Assembly: GCA_905116865.2 (NCBI GenBank)
Contig: CAJHNH020006557.1
Coordinates: forward strand, 91,001-155,000
Direction: 5' to 3'
Source of the DNA: Candidula unifasciata
Taxonomy: Eukaryota > Mollusca > Gastropoda > Stylommatophora > Geomitridae
DNA: 64,000 bases
In this document: positions 56,601 to 60,396 of the stretch, in pieces
How the letters are laid out: each line of letters starts with the position of its first letter
How positions within the stretch are numbered: the stretch's first letter is position 1
The notes under the pieces: model-generated
Database searches by the model: none
Told to the model about the DNA's origin: nothing
The model's input: the letters and a program-made list of their open reading frames with translations, nothing else
Position numbers and translations under genes: made by a program

Positions 56601-57894
56601 TCTTCTTCTCTTCTTCTTCTTCTTCTTTCAATATAGGCTTTGAAAGGAGGAGGCCCTGGGTATTCCCACAGACAATAATGGGAACGCGATTTTGACAGGT
56701 GTGGGGCCCGAGCATCAGTCGACAATTCCCATCAGGGTACCACTGGGTACCCCACAGTTGACAATTATCGCCCTTAAGAGGAAACATTATCACTCTGTAA
56801 ATTAAACATTATCACCCTTTAGAGGAAACATCGCTCTTTAGAGGAAACATTATCACCCTTTAGAGGAAACATTATCACCTTTTCAGAGGAAACATTATCA
56901 CACTTTAGAGGAAACATTATCACCCTTTAGAGGAAACATTGTCGCTATTTAGAGAAAACATTATCGCCGTTTAGAGGAAACATTATCGCCTTTTATAGGA
57001 AACATTATCACCCTTTAGAGGAAACATTATCGCCCTTTTATATAAATCATTATCAGCCTTTAGAGGAAACATTATCGCCCATTATTACTTTTTAGAGGAA
57101 ACATTATCGCCCTTTAGAGGAAACATTATCACCTTTTAGAGGAAACATTATCACCCTTTAGAGGAAACATTATCGCCCATTATTACTTTTTAGAGGAAAC
57201 ATTATCGCCCTTTAGAGGAAACATTATCACCCTTTAGAGGAAACATTATCACCCTTTAGAGGAAACATTATCGCCCTTTGGAGTAAACATTATCACCCTT
57301 TAGATGAAACATTATCACCCTTTAGAGGAAACACTATCGCCCTTTAGAGGAAACATATCACCCTTTAGAGGAAACATTATCACTCTTTAGAGGAAACATT
57401 ATCGCCCTTTGGAGTAAACATTATCACACTTTAGAGGAAACATTATCGCCGCCTTTGAGACCCATCATCGATCGGTACCAGTCTGGCACGGATCGATATG
57501 CACTGGCTTTGCAACATCTTATACTACTTAAATCATATATTAATGTAATACAAAGTAAACAGTTTGCATTTAGCAATTAAAAAAAAAGCCTGCCTACACA
57601 CACTACATGATATTATACACACTTGTTGACAGTTATTGTTTAGTGGCCCCGTCGTCAGATCTAGAGAAAATATTAGCACAAGAATCACCTTGCAGTAAGT
57701 CTGGGAATCCGGATCTACGTCAATGGTTGCTAAGTAATCTGCTTTCAGTTTCTTCTGCTCTTGGGGTACAATGCAGGGCATGTACAGGATCTTTTCTCTG
57801 GGTCCTTTCTTCATTGCCTCCTTTGGGCTGGCGTACCCAGGACCTTTGCAGCATTTTGAGCCAGAGGAAGATTTCTTGCTTTTATCTGGTGTTG
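7983..57894 (-). CDS. SELENBP1: SELENBP1-family (methanethiol oxidase) gene, 9 exons, partial at both ends
   Basis: Nine minus-strand exons give about 429 contiguous residues that follow human SELENBP1 from near its N-terminus to the FYP(D/E) region. Seen directly: every intron is GT-AG, phases agree at all eight junctions, and there are no internal stops. Exons read in order are 57894-57689, 52427-52242, 49598-49475, 41705-41529, 38092-37911, 34169-34091, 19427-19306, 16125-16060 and 8128-7983. Family knowledge: SELENBP1 is a largely cytosolic beta-propeller protein. The human enzyme is reported to oxidise methanethiol to hydrogen peroxide, formaldehyde and hydrogen sulfide. The cysteine in the TYC motif (human Cys57, linked to selenium binding) is kept, as are the HHSGWN, HTSHC and LEIRFLH motifs. 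The exon carrying the start codon (upstream of 57894) and the C-terminal exon(s) (below 7983) were not found. Introns of 2.6 to 14.7 kb are filled with transposons. The gene looks intact over the part seen. Confidence 0.95.
8185..8830 (-). mobile_element. RTE-like retrotransposon 3' fragment
   Basis: It starts with (atc)n and then aagtgctttgccgactggc, the reverse complement of the 3' end of the plus-strand RTE copies at 32500-32618 and 55400-55420 (gccagtcggcaaggcacc then (tga)n). Minus-strand reading yields broken pieces of the RT C-terminus. It is 5' truncated, as expected of target-primed insertion. Confidence 0.82.
8840..9090 (-). mobile_element. Non-LTR RT C-terminal fragment (KYFGH family)
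   Basis: Minus-strand reading gives a lysine/arginine-rich end with a [14 protein letters not shown] stretch, related to the [17 protein letters not shown] block at 20440-20990. Only the C-terminal end survives. Confidence 0.5.
9088..9205. repeat. 17-bp minisatellite, about 7 copies
   Basis: The unit gatattcttagaactag is repeated head to tail with a first divergent copy (agaattag). It ends at aatcgaattagcgg, where the next retroelement begins. Confidence 0.95.
10126..11327. mobile_element. Non-autonomous hAT element, copy A, with 8-bp target duplication
   Basis: The ends are taggactgtaccgaata and tattcggtacagcccta, an imperfect inverted repeat. The flanks are the identical octamer gtctaaag (10118-10125 and 11328-11335), the 8-bp duplication typical of hAT elements. 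The subterminal regions are rich in cgaatac/attcgg palindromes. No transposase is present. A 5'-truncated RTE piece is nested inside (10221-10921). A second copy lies inverted at 61934-63084. Confidence 0.93.
10221..10921 (-). mobile_element. 5'-truncated RTE insertion nested in hAT copy A
   Basis: It begins with catcattatcaggtgcctgg (reverse of the RTE 3' end) and is flanked by the 12-base duplication cgaatagtgtat at 10209-10220 and 10922-10933. Minus-strand reading at 10703-10500 gives [16 protein letters not shown] and a [15 protein letters not shown] block shared with the RTE copies at 31 and 55 kb. Confidence 0.92.
12870..13058. other. Short unassigned intronic stretch
   Basis: I see no coding, repeat or RNA signal here between the retroelement end and the SINE. 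Confidence 0.4.
13060..13270 (-). mobile_element. tRNA-like SINE, family 2, copy 1
   Basis: On the minus strand a box-A-like tggtcttatggctgaacg is followed by a B-box-like region, then cgcttgtgtgatgtcctgg and ggggtaaaa. Copies at 30170-30375 and 48140-48345 match over about 200 bases and share orientation. The B box is degraded in this copy. Confidence 0.75.
13290..14830 (-). mobile_element. RTE-like retrotransposon, second subfamily, degenerate
   Basis: Minus-strand reading gives [13 protein letters not shown] (endonuclease end), [35 protein letters not shown] (catalytic Y-A-D-D) and [16 protein letters not shown]. These motifs are shared with the RTE copies at 31 and 54 kb but at clearly lower identity. 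A (ttc)n-tailed segment at about 14413-14630 interrupts the endonuclease part and looks like another nested short retroposon. Confidence 0.8.
14830..15495. other. Intronic stretch without recognised features
   Basis: No coding or repeat signal recognised. There is a short C-rich purine patch near 15370. Confidence 0.4.
15496..15924 (+). repeat. Direct duplication of a ~145-bp segment
   Basis: A segment at 15496-15641 (ataagcaaaattgacatagg to cgataaattattcgttact) recurs at 15779-15924 about 283 bases downstream, with roughly 90 percent identity by eye. The open frame at 15425-15778 is not recognised as a gene. Confidence 0.85.
16060..16125 (-). CDS. SELENBP1: SELENBP1 exon (66 bp)
   Basis: The acceptor is tctgttacag before GTATTCC and the donor is CTCAAG|gtcagtgc. 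It is exactly 22 codons, phase 0 at both ends. It encodes [15 protein letters not shown] and HDEELK, matching human LFLGGSIVKGG...EDEELK. Confidence 0.93.
16126..17440. other. Intronic sequence, nothing firmly identified
   Basis: 16540-16790 is more GC-rich and could be a retroelement remnant. I could not place it. No tRNA, rRNA or convincing exon is seen. Confidence 0.35.
17440..17790. repeat. Dispersed repeat fragment, related to 7560-7790
   Basis: It shares blocks with 7560-7790 (ctacgacatgcttt followed by a G-rich then C-rich run). Family unknown. Confidence 0.4.
17960..19260 (-). mobile_element. Jockey-like retrotransposon 3' region with RNase H
   Basis: The longest open part (18633-18232) carries [18 protein letters not shown] text (active-site D of RNase H), [20 protein letters not shown] (RNase H His motif, intact) and [12 protein letters not shown]. 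Downstream on the minus strand, ETCPC...[13 protein letters not shown] gives the terminal CCHC zinc knuckle typical of Jockey/I ORF2. Its 5' side abuts the SELENBP1 exon at 19306. Upstream frames (19281-18960) are broken. Confidence 0.85.
19306..19427 (-). CDS. SELENBP1: SELENBP1 exon
   Basis: The acceptor is tgtttcag before GTCTGATTAC and the donor is GGACAG|gtaattta. The 122-bp exon runs from phase 1 to phase 0. It encodes [20 protein letters not shown], then [11 protein letters not shown] and PRLVGQ, matching one blade of the family's beta-propeller. Confidence 0.95.
19617..19756 (-). mobile_element. SPIN/URR1-like hAT (Charlie group) terminal fragment
   Basis: On the minus strand it starts with cagcggttctcaacttgtgg, then gggtcgaacgatcctttcac, gaccatcggaaaacacat, aagtagcaacgaaac and gttggaggtcac. 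This is the familiar end of Charlie-group non-autonomous hAT elements such as SPIN and URR1, recalled from the literature and not searched. It stops at ggtcac, the point where the 31-bp unit of the 5215-7458 satellite would begin. Confidence 0.85.
19760..20440. other. Intronic stretch, no recognised features beyond a poly-A run
   Basis: A 19-base A run lies at about 20040-20058. No coding or named repeat is recognised. Confidence 0.4.
20440..20990 (-). mobile_element. Non-LTR RT C-terminal fragment (KYFGH family)
   Basis: The open minus frame 20974-20570 reads [74 protein letters not shown] and [11 protein letters not shown]. This is the thumb and C-terminus of an RT. The reading continues to about 20450 through a frameshift. 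A relative lies at 40320-41100. Confidence 0.85.
21190..22200 (+). pseudogene. mariner-like transposase fossil
   Basis: Successive frames give the helix-turn-helix [21 protein letters not shown] and [14 protein letters not shown]. Next comes a shifted [38 protein letters not shown]. Then [11 protein letters not shown] (second catalytic Asp block), [16 protein letters not shown] and finally RSFQCF. The order and wording are those of mariner-family transposases (about 345 residues). At least four frameshifts or stops disrupt it. I could not define the terminal inverted repeats. The poly-A and poly-G tracts at 22265-22316 lie just downstream. Confidence 0.85.
22376..22760. repeat. Direct repeat pair and shared tail motif
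   Basis: cttgtaaattg(t/a)ataca through agtatagacag occurs at about 22370-22425 and again at about 22650-22706. Each copy is followed by cactttttagtct. Between them, 22520-22620 matches the cgcatagggctcgc / cctccactccgctct text found at 23930 and 25805. Confidence 0.7.
22760..23690 (+). mobile_element. RNase H retrotransposon 3' region
   Basis: Pieces in three frames give [40 protein letters not shown] (RNase H first Asp block), TTSSLRMEW (Glu block), [14 protein letters not shown] (second Asp block) and [19 protein letters not shown]. The C-terminal stretch ends in the tail shared with 3960-4500 and 4500-4612. It needs at least three frame changes, so it is inactive. No zinc knuckle was seen at the end. 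Confidence 0.85.
23700..23875 (+). repeat. ~37-bp tandem repeat, about 4-5 copies
   Basis: Units of the form aattacatattaccaatcaa then agcagtcaattaaaa are repeated with substitutions. A single copy also lies at 22465-22500 and at the head of the second Helitron duplicate (25720). Confidence 0.88.
23838..25710 (-). repeat. Helitron tandem duplicate, copy 1
   Basis: It matches 25716-27593 at an offset of about 1.88 kb, with only occasional differences by eye. The helicase frame 25651-25022 is identical at the protein level over about 209 residues to 27534-26905. The C-terminal helicase end is frameshifted here by a one-base loss near 24590, but open in copy 2. The 25-bp unit ggaacctcaaagtgttatgc+aatat is repeated three times at its right edge. 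Confidence 0.95.
25716..27593 (-). repeat. Helitron tandem duplicate, copy 2
   Basis: Near-identical partner of 23838-25710. It contains helicase frames 27534-26896 ([34 protein letters not shown]) and 26654-26379 (GQAYVALSR). The right edge carries the same 25-bp triplet repeat and runs into a C-rich tract at 27593-27622. Beyond that tract the helicase continues upstream with GVAAKLIGG in a different frame. Confidence 0.95.
28790..28983 (+). mobile_element. Short non-LTR 3' fragment nested in the Helitron
   Basis: Plus-strand [15 protein letters not shown] and a (gaa)n tail ending at about 28979 are typical of an RT C-terminus. It separates two Helitron Rep segments. The heptamer aattatt occurs just before (28778-28784) and just after (28987-28993) and may be a target duplication. 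Confidence 0.7.
29250..29735. other. Probable eroded Helitron 5' part, otherwise unassigned
   Basis: It is continuous with the Helitron Rep section. No further motif is readable. Confidence 0.3.
29735..29935 (-). mobile_element. tRNA-derived SINE, family 3, copy 1
   Basis: The minus strand reads cgcccggctcgttaaggcag, tggctaaaccgg (box A region) and tccgggttcgctcccgg (box B), then a body with cccagatttacggtac and gcgatatccacagtacc. A second copy lies at 34905-35105. Confidence 0.88.
30170..30375 (-). mobile_element. tRNA-like SINE, family 2, copy 2
   Basis: The minus strand reads atggtctaatggctgaacgc (box A) and gtgattcaaatccacg (box B), followed by gtttatcgcttgtgtgatgt and a (agtc)n tail. 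This is the best-preserved promoter boxes of the three copies. Confidence 0.87.
30478..32618 (+). mobile_element. RTE-like retrotransposon, 5' truncated, with target duplication
   Basis: It starts within the endonuclease end. The pre-RT frame at 30643-31161 is followed, after a deletion, by a 323-codon RT frame at 31295-32266. That frame has [39 protein letters not shown] (palm A), [17 protein letters not shown] (palm B; usual C is Y), [16 protein letters not shown] (palm C, Y-A-D-D intact) and [13 protein letters not shown]. The C-terminus runs [12 protein letters not shown] to 32450, with gccagtcggcaaggcacc and (tga)n at 32549-32618. The flanks share gaccaaca (30470-30477 and 32619-32626). 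Confidence 0.93.
32740..33380 (-). mobile_element. Non-LTR RT C-terminal fragment (same family as 9215-12860)
   Basis: The minus frame 33097-32855 reads [20 protein letters not shown] and [14 protein letters not shown], matching the C-terminus at 12497-12859. The 33380-33100 part gives broken thumb motifs. Confidence 0.82.
33683..33905 (+). mobile_element. tRNA-derived SINE, family 1, copy 1
   Basis: It has tgtagcttaggtaatacc (box A region), ccgggttcgatcccagc (box B), then gcgttggtttcaacagtgg, gcaaattactgaacg, ttttgcctagaaaacc and caacgtcctgtacagg. The copy at 39950-40185 shares the whole order. Confidence 0.9.
34091..34169 (-). CDS. SELENBP1: SELENBP1 exon (79 bp)
   Basis: This short exon encodes [20 protein letters not shown] and then AMPDMPG. 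The acceptor is cttgttatag before AAAGGAGAC, and the donor is CCAG|gttggtta. It runs from phase 0 to phase 1. It corresponds to human [21 protein letters not shown] and joins the neighbouring exons without a gap. Confidence 0.94.
34170..34900. other. Intronic stretch sharing a block with 38815-38870
   Basis: cactctctcgtgggac then a G-rich run and ccagttctagat at 34450-34530 recur in similar form at 38817-38868. This is a dispersed repeat of unknown type. Confidence 0.45.
34905..35105 (-). mobile_element. tRNA-derived SINE, family 3, copy 2
   Basis: The minus strand reads gcgcccggctctctggcgta, ttggctaaaccgg and tccgggttcaatcccgg (box B intact), then cccagatttacggtat and ggttgcgatatccataatac. 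Same order as 29735-29935. Confidence 0.9.
35210..36580 (-). mobile_element. Non-LTR RT fragment, palm to C-terminus, degenerate
   Basis: The minus frame 36255-35977 contains [20 protein letters not shown] (palm C, FADD altered to FADN) and [10 protein letters not shown]. The 35983-35768 frame reads [20 protein letters not shown]. The stretch down to 35210 gives a broken C-terminal end. A G-rich tract at 36355-36400 interrupts it. Confidence 0.8.
36355..36400 (+). other. G-run tract with G-quadruplex potential
   Basis: There are at least six G runs of four or more separated by one to four bases. On the antisense side of the host gene it would be C-rich in the transcript. Confidence 0.7.
36580..37080. 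other. Probable retroelement tail remnant
   Basis: gaattgacattttaacaca and gtgctccgttcctcag at 36697-36750 resemble the minus-strand tail of the RNase H elements at 4020 and 4512. No frame is readable. Confidence 0.35.
37080..37870 (-). mobile_element. Jockey-like RT fragment
   Basis: Minus-strand reading gives [15 protein letters not shown] (RT palm B), then a run replacing palm C, then [39 protein letters not shown] and broken [21 protein letters not shown] text. It lies 40 bases from the SELENBP1 exon at 37911. Confidence 0.78.
37911..38092 (-). CDS. SELENBP1: SELENBP1 exon
   Basis: The acceptor is gtttttag before GAATGTATGG and the donor is GCA|gtaagtga. The 182-bp exon runs from phase 1 to phase 0. 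It encodes [24 protein letters not shown] and [16 protein letters not shown], all closely matching the family's LYGSHLYVWDW and LEIRFLH blocks. Confidence 0.95.
38093..38718. other. Intronic stretch, nothing recognised
   Basis: AT-rich, with no coding or repeat signal that I can name. Confidence 0.4.
38719..38815 (+). repeat. 24-bp minisatellite, about 4 copies
   Basis: The unit aggctgcatgcagtcgtggg+acct is repeated four times with single changes, then grades into the attcactctctcgtgggac block also found at 34450. Confidence 0.93.
38880..39840 (+). pseudogene. IS630/Tc1-type DDE transposase fossil
   Basis: Pieces in order: [59 protein letters not shown] (N-terminal helix-turn-helix region). 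After frameshifts come [18 protein letters not shown] (catalytic Asp position reads Asn in this copy), [21 protein letters not shown] and KVPTTSKQK. This is the order of a widespread animal DDE endonuclease family with a VYLDETWVNAHHT-like motif. Many stops. Ends not defined. Confidence 0.78.
39950..40185 (+). mobile_element. tRNA-derived SINE, family 1, copy 2
   Basis: ctctgtggctaagtcgatga (box A) and gccgggttcgatcccagc (box B) are followed by gcgttggtttcgacactgg, agcaatggcaaactactgg, tttgcctagaaaaact and caacgtcctgtaaagg. The gcaatggcaaactactg...ttgcctagaaaa part resembles the 3' parts of RTE-mobilised SINEs. Confidence 0.92.
40320..41100 (-). mobile_element. Non-LTR RT fragment (KYFGH family)
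   Basis: From 41100 downward on the minus strand: [17 protein letters not shown] (palm C, Y-A-D-D intact), [37 protein letters not shown], then shifted RT thumb and the C-terminal region. The DNA at 40320-40640 closely parallels 20450-20780. Confidence 0.87.
41100..41528. other. Intronic stretch, nothing recognised
   Basis: AT-rich, with no feature seen. Confidence 0.4.
41529..41705 (-). CDS. SELENBP1: SELENBP1 exon
   Basis: The acceptor is tgtctatag before GTGGGTTT and the donor is GAAG|gatgt-like: on the minus strand it reads GAAG|gtatgtta. Phase is 1 at both ends, 177 bp. The exon encodes [11 protein letters not shown] and [20 protein letters not shown]. The human protein has His where this one has Tyr in PRYNV (codon TAC), the only change in an otherwise conserved block that caught my eye. 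Confidence 0.95.
41706..43010. other. Intronic stretch, only simple repeats
   Basis: It has an A-rich (caaaaaa)n run at 42350-42382 and a short (ac)n at 42630-42647. No coding is recognised. Confidence 0.45.
43018..46567 (+). repeat. 34/26-bp satellite, about 3.5 kb, higher-order, with an inverted first unit
   Basis: The long unit is gagggcaacaagaatatcac+atgcgtgtgtgata (34 bases). The short form drops the eight bases gtgtgata (26 bases). A rare variant gggcaaaaga occurs at 43491, 43970, 44605, 45084 and 45589, so larger blocks of 479, 635, 479 and 505 bases were copied. The first unit (43018-43045) is the reverse complement of the rest. Frames through the array are by-products. Confidence 0.97.
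46720..46920 (-). mobile_element. Non-LTR RT palm B fragment
   Basis: The minus strand reads [20 protein letters not shown] then [17 protein letters not shown], the same family as 880-1850 (TDTFEIKTGVRQECLLSPL). Only about 60 codons survive. Confidence 0.78.
46925..47515 (+). mobile_element. Retroelement C-terminal domain fragment
   Basis: The frame 47187-47405 contains [20 protein letters not shown], then [20 protein letters not shown] and [20 protein letters not shown]. After one frameshift it ends with [19 protein letters not shown]. This domain is common at the ends of animal retroelement polyproteins, from recalled proteins. It may be a restriction-like endonuclease fold, but that is inference. 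Confidence 0.7.
47515..48138. other. Intronic stretch, nothing firmly recognised
   Basis: Moderately GC-rich with short open frames. No known motif is seen. Confidence 0.35.
48140..48345 (-). mobile_element. tRNA-like SINE, family 2, copy 3
   Basis: The minus strand carries atggcctaatggctgaacgc, then cgcttgtgtgatgtcctgg and an agtcagtcagtc tail. Box B is degraded (gtgctcctcactcac). Confidence 0.85.
48346..49474. other. Intronic stretch with two G runs
   Basis: G tracts lie at 48884-48906 and 49113-49137. The rest has no recognised feature. Confidence 0.45.
49475..49598 (-). CDS. SELENBP1: SELENBP1 exon
   Basis: The acceptor is ttttcag before ATAATCGAACC and the donor is AAAGA|gtgagaac. The 124-bp exon runs from phase 0 to phase 1. 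It encodes [25 protein letters not shown] and [11 protein letters not shown]. It continues directly from the previous exon (human ...HKVIEPKDIHAK). Confidence 0.95.
49698..51813 (+). mobile_element. ORF1-only non-LTR retroelement (no RT), in a SELENBP1 intron
   Basis: A roughly 2.1-kb block carries only the gag-like ORF1 described below. No RT or endonuclease motif follows it. It is bounded by near-identical 23-mers tgtacaa(c/t)tgaaggtcag+gtctt at 49675-49697 and 51814-51836. The right-hand one belongs to a 44-bp tandem repeat. I infer an insertion with target duplication. A host minisatellite that was split is an alternative. Clade: Jockey/I-like, from the zinc knuckles. Confidence 0.75.
49883..51340 (+). 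CDS. ORF1 (gag-like) protein, one internal amber codon
   Basis: The frame runs from ATG at 49883, is broken once by TAG at 50150-50152 and continues in the same frame. ATG at 50192 starts an uninterrupted 382-codon stretch. After the N-terminal region ([20 protein letters not shown]) come three zinc-knuckle-like blocks. [14 protein letters not shown] has Leu where the CCHC His should be, [13 protein letters not shown] is C-x2-C-x3-H-x4-C, and [15 protein letters not shown] is C-x2-C-x3-H-x5-C. A long Lys/Glu-rich, coiled-coil-like tail follows (about residues 190-300), ending [12 protein letters not shown]. The layout is that of Jockey/I-type ORF1 nucleic-acid-binding proteins. It runs antisense to the host gene. 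Only one stop in 485 codons suggests a young insertion or recent selection. Confidence 0.85.
51781..51910 (+). repeat. 44-bp tandem repeat, 3 copies
   Basis: The unit aggtcaggtcttagagcaat+cttcatacattattgtacaattga is present at 51781, 51825 and 51869, the last divergent. A fourth partial copy at 49675-49697 lies on the far side of the ORF1 element. Confidence 0.9.
52242..52427 (-). CDS. SELENBP1: SELENBP1 exon
   Basis: The acceptor is tcttgtcag before GTGATACACC and the donor is AAG|gtaacat. The exon is 186 bp, exactly 62 codons, phase 0 at both ends. It encodes [30 protein letters not shown] and the closing RIHK. The double histidine and the two cysteines of ACSSC match the family pattern. 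Confidence 0.95.
52676..55420 (+). mobile_element. RTE-like retrotransposon, near full length, with 12-bp target duplication
   Basis: Endonuclease at 52680-53400: [58 protein letters not shown] (catalytic His region) and [10 protein letters not shown] linker follows at 53400-54090 with [19 protein letters not shown] at 54170-54805: [20 protein letters not shown] then TGA then [25 protein letters not shown]-terminus at 54943-55347: [32 protein letters not shown]. The 3' end is gccagtcggcaaggcacc plus tgatgatg. The flanking duplication attacttagcat lies at 52664-52675 and 55421-55432. A handful of stops and frameshifts inactivate it. Confidence 0.95.
55433..56136. other. Intronic stretch, nothing recognised
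   Basis: No coding or repeat signal that I can name before the (TTC)n tract. Confidence 0.4.
56142..56632 (+). repeat. (TTC)n microsatellite, about 490 bp
   Basis: Almost pure ttc triplets with a few interruptions (for example tctatt near 56286, and single-base slips at 56355, 56400, 56426, 56491). In the host transcript, which runs the other way, it is (GAA)n. The long poly-Ser/Phe/Leu and poly-Glu/Arg frames across it are not genes. Confidence 0.98.
56757..57452 (+). repeat. 22-bp minisatellite, about 30 copies
   Basis: The unit is cctttagaggaaacattatc+(a/g)c, with variants such as ggagtaaacatt and ttatataaatcatt. A longer variant (cccattattactttttagagg) occurs twice, at about 57077 and 57177. 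Confidence 0.96.
57689..57894 (-). CDS. SELENBP1: SELENBP1 exon (N-terminal region)
   Basis: This exon carries [18 protein letters not shown] and then [17 protein letters not shown], which match the start of human SELENBP1. The acceptor is ttaaccag before CAACACC, and an in-frame TAA lies just upstream of it, so the frame must be entered by splicing. The exon starts with two bases of a split codon and ends in phase 0 at AAG|gtgatt. The final TYC cysteine corresponds to human Cys57. About ten Ser/Lys-rich residues precede the conserved part. Confidence 0.94.
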
Positions 57895-58034
57895 CTGGTT
57901 AAACATTAAAAAAAAAAATGTTGATGTAATTATCATTAAAGCTTTAACGTTATCGTTGCTGTGTACCAGGGGCTTGCTTGGACTGCTGCTTCACTTTGTT
58001 GCGAAAATCATAAATACTGTATTGAAAATCATGT
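57895..58034. other. Upstream intron of SELENBP1
   Basis: It has a poly-T/A run on the acceptor side at 57905-57918. No exon is seen. Confidence 0.5.
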
Positions 58035-58300
58035 TTACATCAAATTACATAAAGAAACATCAATTTGCAGGAAACGGTCATCACAAAATGTACTGACCAG
58101 TTGTGGGAGAAAATATGGAAAGAAAAAAGTATGGCACTGACAACATAGGTTGGGAATAAATATGCTTTGTATGAGGTGTTTCTTTGTGCTGATTGGGATT
58201 GTCTTGTGCTGTAAGAGGGAAGCTAGCTGTTCCAATACTTGGCCTGCTTAACTGCATCGGATGTTAATTTCTCATTGTTGAAATTATTGATCCTACTTTG
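58035..58300 (-). mobile_element. Non-LTR RT C-terminal fragment (same family as 9215-12860)
   Basis: The minus frame reads ISTKKHLIQSIFIPNLCCQC, matching the [20 protein letters not shown] block at 32855-33097. Truncated. Confidence 0.7.
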
Positions 58301-58329
58301 ATCAACTGGATCAGTGGCCTCTTTTTGAA

Positions 58330-59323
58330 AGGACGGTAGTTCTGCAGTGTGGGACGTGAGTGTAGAAACAGTGGATAGCCACCCTTAACCCATATCCCTT
58401 GTTCAATTTATTGTGTGCAAATCATGGTCATACGCATTCAGAATATGGGACTGGAAAGCATTATGTCCTTTGCTAGGGATGTACTGACGCATCAGCAGGG
58501 TACAGACAGAAATGAGACAGTTAAAGCACTGCAGGAGGAACACAACAGACTGTGAGGAATCATGGGCTAGACCAGTGTTCTCCGTCCGTATTCAGGTGGC
58601 GCGCCCTATGAGTATTAGCAGGACATGCCAATGTTAGTGCTTTTTGTGATATCGACATAACGTTAGACCTTCAATATCTTGGTAACCACTGTTATAGATC
58701 TTTGTTTTTGCGATATTATATCGATGATTTTATTATGAAAGCTAATAAAGGTCTGGTGGCACTCAGGGTGATGGTAGCAGCTACTTTAAAAAAAGGGGGC
58801 GGGGAGGGGGGGGGGGTCTTTAGCAGGTAGCAGAGGACACCATGTGGAATATGTCAGGCTCAGTGTGCAATGGATAGAAACACCAGGCAAACTGCAGGAT
58901 CACGCTGAGATTATAATCACATTGGGCAGGTACTGACGAAAATGGAGCCAAACAATCGTTGATGCTAAAATAAGGGTCTTAATCAACAAGTACACTTGAC
59001 TAGGTGATGTCATCATCTATACAGATGGCTCAAGGACTCTTGAGGTACGGTCTGGGTGGGCATACACAGCACAAATGAACAGGAAGACAGTCAAAGAGGA
59101 AAGACAAGCATTGAGTTCAATTACTTCTAGCATGACGATGGAGAAAGCAGCAGTCTCATGGGCACTTGCATGGCTGACGGGACCGAAAGCAGCCAACGCA
59201 TTGTTAGTGACAGACTTAATGAGTCTCAATGAGTGCTTAAGAAGATCTAGACTGAAAAACGCCATCTAGAATAAGTTGACAGCATCAAGATGTCCCGCCT
59301 CAAAAAAAAAAAAAAAAAAAACA

Positions 59324-59375
<52 letters not shown>

Positions 59376-59640
59376 TCTTGGCTGTACAGATACCGGGATA
59401 CGCTGATAGACGCGCTGTCTTCGAGAAAACTTGATACAAAGCAGTCAGATAAGATGAACCGACTGATGGAAATGGGTATTAAACTAGGAAAAGCACACAG
59501 AAACCTGTTGTGAGGACTTAAGTTTTGCTAGGCTTCTAGAAAATGGAGACAATGAGATTCCTGCAGCATCGAAAGATTGGACCGATCTGCTATGATGTCG
59601 ATATGGACAACAAGTAGTAAGTTATGTAACTTTAACATAG
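58330..59640 (+). mobile_element. RNase H-bearing retroelement fragment
   Basis: Frames read DVIIYTDGSRTLEVR (first RNase H Asp block), SSITSSMTMEKAAVSWAL (Glu block) and NALLVTDLMSLNECL (second Asp block). After an A/CA-rich insertion at 59298-59370, the C-terminal part continues with RYRDTLIDALSSRK and KMNRLMEMGIKLGKAHRN. Broken by several stops. A second RNase H family, different from 22760-23690. Confidence 0.75.
59298..59370 (+). repeat. Poly-A plus (CA)n microsatellite
   Basis: An A run at 59300-59319 is followed by acacacacatacacacac to 59370. It interrupts the RNase H fragment and may mark a short retroposon tail. Confidence 0.9.
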
Positions 59641-60388
59641 CTGTGACACAATCATGAACAATGTAATGTAATGACCTGGTCTGGACTACTGTTCTTACCT
59701 ATTAATTATTGCTTCACATTAGCAGTATTTTAAATTTCCTGATTATAAAGTGAAAAAGGTGAATGAGAAGAGGGATAATCAACCAAGAGTTAGTCCCCCA
59801 TTTTTATCACTTTCTACTTCCTTTTCAAGACACACGATAAAGCAGCAGGTGGTCTTAACTGCAGTCACTATTGTGTGTTTGAAATCCCTACCAGGGGTAA
59901 GTAAACAGTTAATATTATTCTAATCTGATCTATTGCTGCTAATTCCTCTGAATTCACAATATCTGCTAGACTCTACAAAACTTGCTGCCCACATATGGGA
60001 GAAACCTTGATGAACTTGTTCTCCTCACTATTTTTATTCTCTAGTATGTACATGTGTGCAAACATATTATATATTTGTTAATTAATATAATTTTTTTTAA
60101 ACTAGAGACATGAATTAGTATATTTGATTATTATAATTATATTTAATAATTGATAATTTTTGTCCGAATATGAAATTTCGGGCCATTTCCGATTTCCAGC
60201 ATGGTGAGACTTGATTAATGAAGGAAACAGATGCATATTTACCATACCTAAGCCTTACTATGTTTATTTAACCTCATGGTGTTTTAGTTTAGATTAAGTC
60301 CACATAATTTTGAGACTAGTTTGAGAACCTGTAAAGATTATGCCACGCCGTGGCAAAATTTATGAGATTTACGGTTGAGGAAGAAGAA
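59641..60388. other. AT-rich stretch, nothing recognised
   Basis: No coding, tRNA or repeat signal is seen apart from poly-T at about 60091. Confidence 0.4.
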
Positions 60389-60396
60389 GGGATGTG

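Noticed and set aside
56036..56793. Long open frames of poly-Ser, poly-Phe, poly-Glu and poly-Arg
   Set aside because: They are all six-frame readings of the (TTC)n tract and have no independent support as genes.
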